Origin: Chloroflexota bacterium
GTDB lineage: Bacteria; Chloroflexota; Anaerolineae; UBA1429
Direction of reading: 5' to 3'
Assembly: GCA_012729455.1 (NCBI GenBank)
Contig: JAAYDC010000006.1
Coordinates: 91,782 to 155,781 of the forward strand
Length of the DNA: 64,000 nt
Both the position numbers and the translations under genes were made by a program. Under the pieces are notes generated by a model. The model was given only the letters and a program-made list of their open reading frames with translations. It searched no databases and was not told the origin of the DNA. This document shows, piece by piece, positions 44,453 through 57,031 of the stretch. Within the stretch, counting starts at the first letter, position 1; each line of letters opens with the position of its first letter.

Positions 44453-45934
44453 CTAGCTCTCTGCCGTCTCCAGCGCAACCGCCTCACCGCGCACTGCACG
44501 CCAGACGGCAGTACCATATTCACCCAGAGCAACGCTGCCGGCCAATTCACCGCGCTCAAGACGGCCCTTGAAACAATAGGTCACCTGCGAAGCCTGGTAT
44601 CCCAGCCGTGCACTAAAGTGCACCTCGCTCCCCTCCACAGTGCCGTTCACCGGTACTGTTGCATACACGCTGGTGAGAGTGCCCTGCAACGAGCTGCCGG
44701 CCTGATCGAGGGCGAGCGCATAACGCCCCTCGCCGCGTACATAATTGATCTGCAGCTGCCAACTACCGCTGCAATCGATATGCGGCGCCTCTGGAACCCT
44801 CTCAGCAGCCGGTTGAAGCGTACTGAGCACCTCGCGCAACCTCACGGCAGCGATGGCTGCATCGCCGGGTTCCATCATGTAGGGCATCACCGCAAGACCA
44901 TCGGGGCGGCGGTGCAGCGCGATGCGCGGCTCGCCCTCCCACAGCGCGCGTTCGACGGCAGCCGGGCTGGCCAGGGCACCTGCATTCCAACGAATCGCCA
45001 GCATGGGAGCCACATTGGCGACCCCGGGCTGCTCGAGGGCAGTGGTGAGGGTCGGCAGGTCAGAGAGCGCGGCGGCGATCTCTGCCAGCCAGCTTTCCCA
45101 GGCGTGCCACTCGGCAGTATGGTCGCGCCCAGCCACCCAGGCTTCTATCGCCGCCAGCAAGCCCATGATCTCTTCCTTGCCAGCCTTCATCGGACGCGCC
45201 AGGCCGTGATGCGGGGCGCTGTTGAGCAGAGCGGTCTGCAGCAGGGCTTTGTTTCCCAGCACCAGCCCGGAAGCCTGCGGCCCGCGCAGACACTTGCCGC
45301 CCGAATAGACCACCGCGTCGGCGCCCAACTGTAAATAGATATTGGGCAGGTCGGGGCGCTCGGCGGCGGCATCCACCACGCTGATCACGCCGTGCGCACG
45401 CGCCTCGGCGATCATCTCCGCCACCGAAACAGCACCCAAATGGGCCCGGTTGCCGGTGACCAGCACCAGTGCTGTGAGCGGGCTAAAACAGGCGCGCAGC
45501 TGGGCGAGGGTCTCGAACTCGATGATATCGGCGCCCGCCAGGCGCACGGCGCGGTCATAGTCATTACGATGCCCGCGCTGCATGATGACGTGCTTTGGCA
45601 TGCCGGCATTATCGGGCAGCCTGACCATGCGTTCCGGATCGCCGCCGGCCATGGCAGCGCAGGTGAGCTCGCACAAAGCGGCCGCACAACCGTTGGCGAC
45701 ATAACCCCATTCGGCGCCGGTCAGGACGTGCAGGCGCTCACCAACGGCCTCATTGAGCTCGTCCATGTGCACATGGTGGTCGGTGGCCAGACACATGGCT
45801 TCCACCACTTCTGGCAGGGCACGCGAGCCGGAAATGATCGTATAGGTGCCGCGACAGTTGATCAACGGGCGCACGCCGAGGCTGTGAAAAGTCGGCACCT
45901 GGGAGCATGACGGGGCTGATTGACTGGGTGACAT
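44453..45934 (-). CDS. SelA-like PLP-dependent enzyme with extra C-terminal beta domain
   Basis: 493 residues. Residues about 15-385 are a fold-type I PLP enzyme of the SelA/DgaE group: INCRGTYTIISGS at the start, VVDAAAERPDLPNIYLQLGADAVVYSGGK, with Lys214 in SGGKCLRGPQASG as the PLP lysine. Characterised relatives remove ammonia from amino-sugar acids (D-glucosaminate 6-phosphate ammonia-lyase) or belong to uncharacterised catabolic clusters with an amidohydrolase. Residues about 390-493 are an added beta-rich domain (SGSWQLQINYVRGEGRYALALD...LGEYGTAVWRAVRGE) not found in SelA. True SelA is unlikely: length, added domain and catabolic context differ, and tRNA-Sec is 25 kb away. First gene of the minus arm; AGGAG before ATG. 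Confidence 0.82.
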   Translation of the reverse strand: MSPSQSAPSCSQVPTFHSLGVRPLINCRGTYTIISGSRALPEVVEAMCLATDHHVHMDELNEAVGERLHVLTGAEWGYVANGCAAALCELTCAAMAGGDPERMVRLPDNAGMPKHVIMQRGHRNDYDRAVRLAGADIIEFETLAQLRACFSPLTALVLVTGNRAHLGAVSVAEMIAEARAHGVISVVDAAAERPDLPNIYLQLGADAVVYSGGKCLRGPQASGLVLGNKALLQTALLNSAPHHGLARPMKAGKEEIMGLLAAIEAWVAGRDHTAEWHAWESWLAEIAAALSDLPTLTTALEQPGVANVAPMLAIRWNAGALASPAAVERALWEGEPRIALHRRPDGLAVMPYMMEPGDAAIAAVRLREVLSTLQPAAERVPEAPHIDCSGSWQLQINYVRGEGRYALALDQAGSSLQGTLTSVYATVPVNGTVEGSEVHFSARLGYQASQVTYCFKGRLERGELAGSVALGEYGTAVWRAVRGEAVALETAES

Positions 45935-45961
45935 GGTTGGTCTCCTGTGGCAGTTCTGGGC

Positions 45962-45990
45962 AATCTAGTCCCTAATCAAGCACGCGTCAA
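45962..45990 (-). promoter_or_regulatory. Promoter of the minus-strand catabolic operon
   Basis: TTGACG (45990-45985), 17-base spacer, TAGATT (45967-45962) on the minus strand, 27 bases before the ATG at 45934. Confidence 0.7.
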
Positions 45991-46000
45991 ATGGCTTGAC
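45986..46000. promoter_or_regulatory. Inverted repeat formed by the two facing -35 boxes, possible shared operator
   Basis: GTCAA (45986-45990), five bases, TTGAC (45996-46000). One protein dimer bound here would cover both -35 regions of the divergent catabolic operons. Confidence 0.4.
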
Positions 46001-46024
46001 AAGCGACCGTGCGCGCGTTAGCTT
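45996..46024 (+). promoter_or_regulatory. Probable promoter of the plus-strand catabolic operon
   Basis: Perfect TTGACA (45996-46001), 17-base spacer, weak TAGCTT (46019-46024). Confidence 0.5.
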
Positions 46025-46054
46025 ATGCCCAGAAACCACCGAGAGGAGCCTGTG

Positions 46055-47164
46055 ATGAAGACGGTCAAGATCGGGATTATTGGTTGCGGCAACATCAGCT
46101 CTGCCTATCTGCGTACGGTTCAGACTTTTGACATCCTCGAATGCGTAGCGCTGGCAGATCTCGACTTGGAACGCGCCCGGGCACGTGCCGAAGAGTTTGG
46201 TGTGCCCAAAGCCTGCACTACCGAAGAGCTGCTGGCTGACCCCGAGATCGAGCTGGTCGTCAACCTGACGATCCCGGCCGCGCACTTTGAGGTCTCGATG
46301 GCCATCATCGAGGCGGGCAAGCACGTATATACCGAAAAGCCACTGGCGATCATCCGCGAAGACGGCGCCAAGATCCTGGACGCCGCCAAAGCCAAGGGCG
46401 TCAGGGTGGGCTGCGCGCCAGGTACCTTTATTGGCGGCGGCCTGCAGACCTGCCGCAAGCTGCTCGACGACGGCGCCATTGGCCGGCCGGTGGCTGCGGC
46501 GGCCTTTATGATGTCGCACGGTGCCGAGCATTGGCATCCCGACCCGGCTTTTCTCTACCAGATCGGCGCCGGCCCCATGTTTGATATGGGTCCCTATTAT
46601 CTGACGGCTCTCACCACCCTGCTGGGGCCGATTACGCGCGTAGCGGGCAGTGCCGGCATCCAGATCTCGCCGCGCACCATCACCAGCAAGCCCAAATATG
46701 GCGAGCAGATCATCGTGCGGACGCCCGATCATGTCACCGGCACCTTTACCTTTGCCTCTGGAGTGATCGGCACGATCATCACCAGCACCGCCGTGTGGGC
46801 TGCCAGCCTGCCGCGCATCGAGATCTATGGCACTGACGGCACGCTATCGCTTCCCGACCCGAACTCGCTGGGCGGACCTGTTAAACTGGCCAAAGCCGGC
46901 GAGAGCGAGTTCACCGAGATCCCCCTTACCCACGGACATGCCGACAGTCGCCAGATGTGGGGCATCGGCGTGGCGGATATGGCGCACGCGCTACGCTCGG
47001 GGCGCGCGCACCGCGCGTCAGGCGCCCAGGGCTACCATGTGCTCGACCTGATGCAGGCCTTTTTGGATAGCTCGCGCGACGTCCAGTACGCGCAAATCAC
47101 TAGCACCATTGAACAACCCAAAGCCTTGCCGTTGGGCCTGGCAGAATCGGTTTTGGACGACTAA
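46055..47164 (+). CDS. Gfo/Idh/MocA-family oxidoreductase, copy 1
   Basis: 369 residues from the ATG at 46055, with GAGAGGAG upstream. N-terminal Rossmann fold with GIIGCGNIS and the family motif TEKPLA near residue 93. The C-terminal dehydratase-like domain contains FDMGPYYLTALTTLLGP, in place of the more usual G-x-x-x-D-x-G-x-H. The family oxidises a hydroxyl of sugars or cyclitols with NAD(P). First gene of the plus-strand arm. The next gene is a close tandem copy. Substrate not assigned; inositol, galactose or glucoside dehydrogenases all belong here. Confidence 0.92.
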   Translation: MKTVKIGIIGCGNISSAYLRTVQTFDILECVALADLDLERARARAEEFGVPKACTTEELLADPEIELVVNLTIPAAHFEVSMAIIEAGKHVYTEKPLAIIREDGAKILDAAKAKGVRVGCAPGTFIGGGLQTCRKLLDDGAIGRPVAAAAFMMSHGAEHWHPDPAFLYQIGAGPMFDMGPYYLTALTTLLGPITRVAGSAGIQISPRTITSKPKYGEQIIVRTPDHVTGTFTFASGVIGTIITSTAVWAASLPRIEIYGTDGTLSLPDPNSLGGPVKLAKAGESEFTEIPLTHGHADSRQMWGIGVADMAHALRSGRAHRASGAQGYHVLDLMQAFLDSSRDVQYAQITSTIEQPKALPLGLAESVLDD

Positions 47165-47182
47165 ACGATAGGAGCCAACCAC

Positions 47183-48292
47183 ATGCGCCCAGTCAAGATC
47201 GGGATCATCGGTTGCGGCAACATCAGTGCCGCCTACCTGCGCACCGTGCAAGCCTTCAAGATCCTCGAGTGCGTCGCCCTGGCCGATATCGACCTGTCGC
47301 GCGCCGAGGCACGCTGCAGCGAGTTTGGCGTGCCGAACGCCGTCAGCGTCGCCGAGTTGTTGGCGATGGACGAGATCGAGATCGTCGTGAACCTCACTAC
47401 ACCTCAATCTCACCGCGAGGTCAGCTTGGCGGCCATTGCAGCGGGCAAGCACGTCTATACCGAAAAACCGCTGGCGGTGAGCCGCGCCGAAGGCGCAGAA
47501 ATCCTGGCTGCCGCGCAAGCCAAGGGTGTAAGGGTCGGCTGTGCACCTGGCACCTTTTTGGGCGCAGGATTGCAGACCTGTCGCAAACTGATCGACGACG
47601 GCGTGATCGGCCGGCCAGTGGCCGCTTCTGCCTTTATGATATCGCACGGACACGAGAGCTGGCATCCGGATCCGGCATACTATTACCAGCCCGGCGCCGG
47701 ACCCATGTTTGATATGGGTCCCTACTATCTCACCGCGCTCACCACCCTGCTGGGGCCGGTAGCAAGGGTGGCCGGTACGGCGGGTATCCAGATCTCACCG
47801 CGCACCATCACCAGTCAACCCAAGCACGGTGAACAAATCATTGTCAACACTCCCGATCACGTCGCCGGCACCTTTACCTTTAGCTCTGGCGCGATCGGCA
47901 CGATCATCACCACCTTTGCCACCTGGGCATCGGTGCTGCCGCGCATCGAAATCTATGGCACCGAGGGTACCCTGGCTGTGCCCGATCCCAACTCGCTGGG
48001 CGGGCCTGTCAGACTGGCTAAAGCCGGCGAGCGCGAGTTCAGCGAAGTGTCCCTCAGCCACGGACATGCCGATGGTCGCACCAAGTGGGGTATTGGCGTG
48101 GCGGATTTGGCGCATGCGATCCGCTCGGGCCGACCGCACCGCGCCACCGGAGCGCAGAGCTACCATGTACTCGAGTTGATGGAAGGCTTTCTCACCTCCT
48201 CAGCCCGGGCAGAATACCTGACGGTCGAGAGTACCTTTGAGCGACCCAGCGCGTTGCCGCTGGGCTTGCCCGAAGACATGCTGGACGACTAA
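47183..48292 (+). CDS. Gfo/Idh/MocA-family oxidoreductase, copy 2 (tandem paralogue)
   Basis: 369 residues, the same length as copy 1 and alignable along the whole length without visible gaps; more than two-thirds of positions are identical by eye, including GIIGCGNIS, YTEKPLA, VRVGCAPGTF, GPMFDMGPYYLTALTTLLGP and the C-terminal LPLGL. The differences are spread over both domains (for example HFEVSMAIIEAG versus HREVSLAAIAAG), so both copies look functional. AGGAG lies eight bases before the ATG. The pair may form a heteromer or oxidise two positions or two epimers of the same substrate. Confidence 0.92.
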   Translation: MRPVKIGIIGCGNISAAYLRTVQAFKILECVALADIDLSRAEARCSEFGVPNAVSVAELLAMDEIEIVVNLTTPQSHREVSLAAIAAGKHVYTEKPLAVSRAEGAEILAAAQAKGVRVGCAPGTFLGAGLQTCRKLIDDGVIGRPVAASAFMISHGHESWHPDPAYYYQPGAGPMFDMGPYYLTALTTLLGPVARVAGTAGIQISPRTITSQPKHGEQIIVNTPDHVAGTFTFSSGAIGTIITTFATWASVLPRIEIYGTEGTLAVPDPNSLGGPVRLAKAGEREFSEVSLSHGHADGRTKWGIGVADLAHAIRSGRPHRATGAQSYHVLELMEGFLTSSARAEYLTVESTFERPSALPLGLPEDMLDD

Positions 48293-48295
48293 GCG

Positions 48296-49228
48296 ATGCA
48301 AACCCGCAACCGTGTGCTTGTACTCGGCAGCCTCAATATGGACCTGGTGGTCGGCAGCGAGCGCGTGCCTCTCAGCGGTGAAACCATCTTTGGACGCTCC
48401 TTTGCCACCTTCCTGGGCGGCAAAGGAGCCAACCAGGCGGTGGCAGCCGCCAGGCTGGGTGTGCCAGTCGGCATGGTTGGCGCGGTAGGCGGTGATGCCT
48501 TTGGCGCGCAACTGGCCGACACCATGGCACAGGAGGGCATCGACACCTCAGCCCTGCAGCGTACAGAAGGGGTCTCCACCGGCATTGCATTGGTCATGGT
48601 CGAGCCGGGCGGGCGCAACACCATGATTGTGGTACCGGGCGCGAACGGAGAAGTGGCGCCCGATGCCGCCCTCGCCAGCCTGGATCAGCTTGCACCGATC
48701 CGCCTGCTGGTGGCGCAGTTCGAGATCCGCATGGATACCACCTGGCAGGTGATCCACGCCGCCCAGGCCCGCGGCATCCCAGTGCTCCTGAACGCCGCGC
48801 CGGCGCGCGCTGAAGCGCCGGCATACTTCCGCGGGCTGGACTACCTGGTCGTCAACGAACAGGAGGCGGCCTGCCTGGCAGAGCAATCTGTCGATAACCC
48901 CGCACTGGCCGCCCAGGCGGCGCACAAACTGGCTGGTTGGGGTGTCCTGGTTGTGATTGTCACACTGGGTGTGCAGGGCGCCGTCGTAGTTGCCAACGGC
49001 ATCAGCCAGCACATCCCGGCGGTGCCGGTCGAGGCGGTGGATTCCACCGCCGCCGGCGATGCCTACATCGGCGGTCTGGCCTGGGCGCTGACGGAAGGTC
49101 AACCCCTCGAGCGCGCCATGACCGTCGCCGGCTGCTGTGGTGCGCTGGCAGTCACACGTTTGGGGGCTCAGCCGTCTTTACCCACCCGGACAATGCTGGA
49201 AGCCTTTATGCGCGAACGGCATATATGA
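48296..49228 (+). CDS. rbsK: Ribokinase-family (PfkB) kinase
   Basis: 310 residues. LGSLNMDLVVGSERVPLSGET at the start, FLGGKGANQAVAAARLG near residue 41, and the C-terminal anion-hole motif DSTAAGDAYIGGL (as DTTAAGD in typical ribokinases). No ribosome site: it starts three bases after the upstream stop and should be translated by coupling. Closer to true ribokinase than the PfkB at 5739. In this locus it probably phosphorylates the sugar or keto acid made by the dehydrogenases. Its stop overlaps the start of the AcoX-like gene. Confidence 0.9.
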   Translation: MQTRNRVLVLGSLNMDLVVGSERVPLSGETIFGRSFATFLGGKGANQAVAAARLGVPVGMVGAVGGDAFGAQLADTMAQEGIDTSALQRTEGVSTGIALVMVEPGGRNTMIVVPGANGEVAPDAALASLDQLAPIRLLVAQFEIRMDTTWQVIHAAQARGIPVLLNAAPARAEAPAYFRGLDYLVVNEQEAACLAEQSVDNPALAAQAAHKLAGWGVLVVIVTLGVQGAVVVANGISQHIPAVPVEAVDSTAAGDAYIGGLAWALTEGQPLERAMTVAGCCGALAVTRLGAQPSLPTRTMLEAFMRERHI

Positions 49229-50247
49229 GCGTCAGCATCGATACGGTCGGCATCATCGCCAATCCGTCATCGGGCAAAGATATCCGCCGGCTGGTAGCCT
49301 TTGCCACCACCGTCGATAACCAGGGCAAGGTCAACATCCTGCGGCGCGCGCTGGTGGGGCTGGGGCGTGCGGGTATCAAGCGCGTGGTCTATATGCCTGA
49401 TTCGCACCAGATGGTGCAGCGCGCCAGCGAGGGTCTGGGGCATATAAGGATCCCGCTGCCCAGCCTGGAACCACTTGACATGCCGGTGACCTCGCGCTCA
49501 GAAGACAGCGCTCTGGCAGCCAATCTTTTGCGGGGTATGGGAGTCGGGTGTATGATCGTACTGGGTGGAGACGGTACGGTGCGAGCCGTCTCCAAGGGTT
49601 GCGGAAAAGTGCCGCTCCTGGCAGTATCAACGGGCACCAACAACGTGCTGCCCGAGTTTGTCGAGGGCACCATCGCCGGACTAGCGTCCGGCTACATTGC
49701 CACCGGCCAGGTGCCGCTGGCTGAGGGCGCGCGGCGACACAAGTGGCTCGAGTTCCGCCGCAATGGCAGCGAGGCCGACCGTGCTCTGGTCGACATCGCC
49801 GTGCTGCACGGGCAGTTTACCGGTGCACGCGCCATCTGGGACGTCTCCGATATGCTGCAAGTGCTTGTCACCCGTGCTGACCCTGCCAACATCGGCATCT
49901 CAGCCATTGCCGCCATGGTGCATCAGTTGGCAACGGATGATCCGCGCGCGCTGGTGCTAGAGATCGACCCGACGGCGGAAACGAGCGTGATGGCAGCCTT
50001 CGGCCCCGGCCTGATCGGAAGGGTAGGCATCGCGGGTGCCAGGTGGCTGCGCGAGGGGGAGGCGATCCGCCTGCCCGAGCGACGCCCGCTGATGCTGGCG
50101 CTGGATGGCGAACGCGAACAGGTCCTGCGCGCGGGCGATGAGGGAGAGTTTGTATTGCATACCGACGGACCTTGGTTGGTAGACGCCAGCCGCACCATGC
50201 GGTACGCTGCTGCGCAGCTGGCGCTCTGCTTGCCGGGGTTCGATTAA
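49225..50247 (+). CDS. ATP-NAD kinase-fold protein, AcoX-like
   Basis: 340 residues from the ATG at 49225, which overlaps the ribokinase stop (ATGA). N-terminal VGIIANPSSGKDIRRLV and the motif VLGGDGTVRAVSKGCG near residue 110, followed by LAVSTGTNNVLPEF, are those of the NAD kinase/diacylglycerol kinase superfamily and in particular of AcoX, a protein of unknown role from acetoin dehydrogenase operons. The next gene is a dihydrolipoamide dehydrogenase, also an acetoin-operon member, yet E1 and E2 genes are missing. It may phosphorylate a nucleotide or small metabolite. Confidence 0.83.
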   Translation: MSVSIDTVGIIANPSSGKDIRRLVAFATTVDNQGKVNILRRALVGLGRAGIKRVVYMPDSHQMVQRASEGLGHIRIPLPSLEPLDMPVTSRSEDSALAANLLRGMGVGCMIVLGGDGTVRAVSKGCGKVPLLAVSTGTNNVLPEFVEGTIAGLASGYIATGQVPLAEGARRHKWLEFRRNGSEADRALVDIAVLHGQFTGARAIWDVSDMLQVLVTRADPANIGISAIAAMVHQLATDDPRALVLEIDPTAETSVMAAFGPGLIGRVGIAGARWLREGEAIRLPERRPLMLALDGEREQVLRAGDEGEFVLHTDGPWLVDASRTMRYAAAQLALCLPGFD

Positions 50248-50263
50248 TTGAATGGGAGGCATC

Positions 50264-51670
50264 ATGACGATTCGAGCAGATTTGGCAGTGATCGGTACAG
50301 GTCCAGGCGGTTATGTGGCCGCTTTACGGGCAGCCCAACTGGGCGCCAAAGTGGTGTGCATTGAAAAACAGTGGGTCGGCGGAGTGTGCCTGAACGAGGG
50401 CTGCATCCCCACCAAGGCGCTGTTGCGCAACGCAGAGGTCTTTGCCACCGTGCGTGAGGCGGCCGCCTATGGCGTGGTCGTCGGTGCGCCCGAGGTCGAT
50501 TGGCCGGCCATGCAAACCCGCAAGGCCAAGATCATTGCCCAGATGACTGGCGGGGTAACCAAACTACTTGAGCGTGCTGGCGTACAAGTCGTGATGGGAA
50601 CAGCCTCTTTTCTACGCCCGACGGTGCTGGAAGTAAAGACCGCCGAGGGCAGCGAGCATGTCGAGGCGGATAACGTGATCATCGCCACCGGCTCGCGCAC
50701 CATGAAGGTGCCTATCCCCGGATTGGATGGCCCCAACGTGCTCGATCACTCGGGCATCATGTCGCTCGACAAGCTGCCCGCCAGCCTGTGTGTGATCGGC
50801 GGCGGCGCGATCGGCCTGGAGTACGCTTCTCTCATGACGGAGCTGGGCGTGCAGGTAACTGTGGTGGAAATGCAGCCGCGTCTGGCGCCACTCATGGATC
50901 AATCGATCGGCGAAGGCCTGGCCTGGAGCCTGGGCAACCGCGGGGTCGAGATTCTCACCGGTGCGCGCGTCACGTCCGTCAACCATGACGATTCGGGCGC
51001 GACGGTGGTAGTATCCACCGCCGAGGGTGAGCGCCAGATCAAGGCTGACAAGGTGCTTTCGGCGATCGGCAGATCCCCCAATATCGAGGACATCGGCCTG
51101 GAGGTAATCGGCCTGAACGCCACCCGCAAGGGCATTGGCGTGGATGACCGCATGCGCACCGCCGTACCGCACGTTTATGCCATCGGCGATGTGGCGGCCG
51201 AGGGCCCCATGCTGGCGCATGTGGCCTCGCATCAGGGTGTGGTAGCCGCCGAGGACGCTCTGGGGCATCCCGCACGCATGGATTACCGCACGGTGCCCTC
51301 CTGCATCTTTACCCTGCCGGAAGCCGCCGGCGTGGGTATGACGGAAGAGCAGGCACGCGCCGCCGGTTATGAGGTGCTGATCGGCCGCTTTGGCCTGGCC
51401 AATAACGGCAAAGCCGTGGCCTATGGCGATACAGATGGATTTGTTAAAGTGGTGGCAGAAGCCAAGCACAAGGCCCTGCTGGGCATGCACATTGTCGGCC
51501 CGCACGCCAGCGACCTGATCGTAGCCGGCGGGATAGCGATCGAGCTTGAGGCGACCCTCGACGAGATCGAGCACACCATTCATGCCCACCCGACGCTGGG
51601 CGAAAGCATACACGAGGCTGCCCTGGCAGCCATGGATCGCGCGCTGCATCTGCCTGCCAAACGCAAGTAG
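50264..51670 (+). CDS. lpdA: Dihydrolipoamide dehydrogenase (E3) family flavoprotein
   Basis: 468 residues from the ATG at 50264, with GGGAGG upstream. FAD site GTGPGGYVAALRAAQLG, redox disulfide in GGVCLNEGCIPTK near residues 42-47, NAD site CVIGGGAIGLEYA, second FAD motif VYAIGDVA, and the C-terminal His-Glu pair in HAHPTLGE. It reoxidises dihydrolipoamide of 2-oxo acid or acetoin dehydrogenase complexes. No E1, E2, or lipoyl domain gene is next to it, so it either serves complexes encoded elsewhere or has a different partner. Last gene of the plus-strand catabolic arm. Confidence 0.93.
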   Translation: MTIRADLAVIGTGPGGYVAALRAAQLGAKVVCIEKQWVGGVCLNEGCIPTKALLRNAEVFATVREAAAYGVVVGAPEVDWPAMQTRKAKIIAQMTGGVTKLLERAGVQVVMGTASFLRPTVLEVKTAEGSEHVEADNVIIATGSRTMKVPIPGLDGPNVLDHSGIMSLDKLPASLCVIGGGAIGLEYASLMTELGVQVTVVEMQPRLAPLMDQSIGEGLAWSLGNRGVEILTGARVTSVNHDDSGATVVVSTAEGERQIKADKVLSAIGRSPNIEDIGLEVIGLNATRKGIGVDDRMRTAVPHVYAIGDVAAEGPMLAHVASHQGVVAAEDALGHPARMDYRTVPSCIFTLPEAAGVGMTEEQARAAGYEVLIGRFGLANNGKAVAYGDTDGFVKVVAEAKHKALLGMHIVGPHASDLIVAGGIAIELEATLDEIEHTIHAHPTLGESIHEAALAAMDRALHLPAKRK

Positions 51671-51677
51671 ACGGGCG

Positions 51678-51706
51678 TTGACAAGCTCCCGACCGCGTTT
51701 TATAAT
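51678..51706 (+). promoter_or_regulatory. Consensus promoter of the SH3-domain gene
   Basis: TTGACA (51678-51683), 17-base spacer, TATAAT (51701-51706): a perfect match to the housekeeping sigma factor consensus. Confidence 0.93.
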
Positions 51707-51741
51707 GGGCGAGACGACCGCATACTGTAGGAGGCGCTGCG

Positions 51742-57005
<5,264 letters not shown>

Positions 57006-57031
57006 TACGGTTGCGTAGTCGGGGGGAACGC

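Noticed and set aside
44453-45934. True selenocysteine synthase SelA, prompted by tRNA-Sec in the same window
   Set aside because: The added C-terminal domain, the start of a catabolic operon and neighbouring amidohydrolase point to a SelA-like catabolic PLP enzyme.
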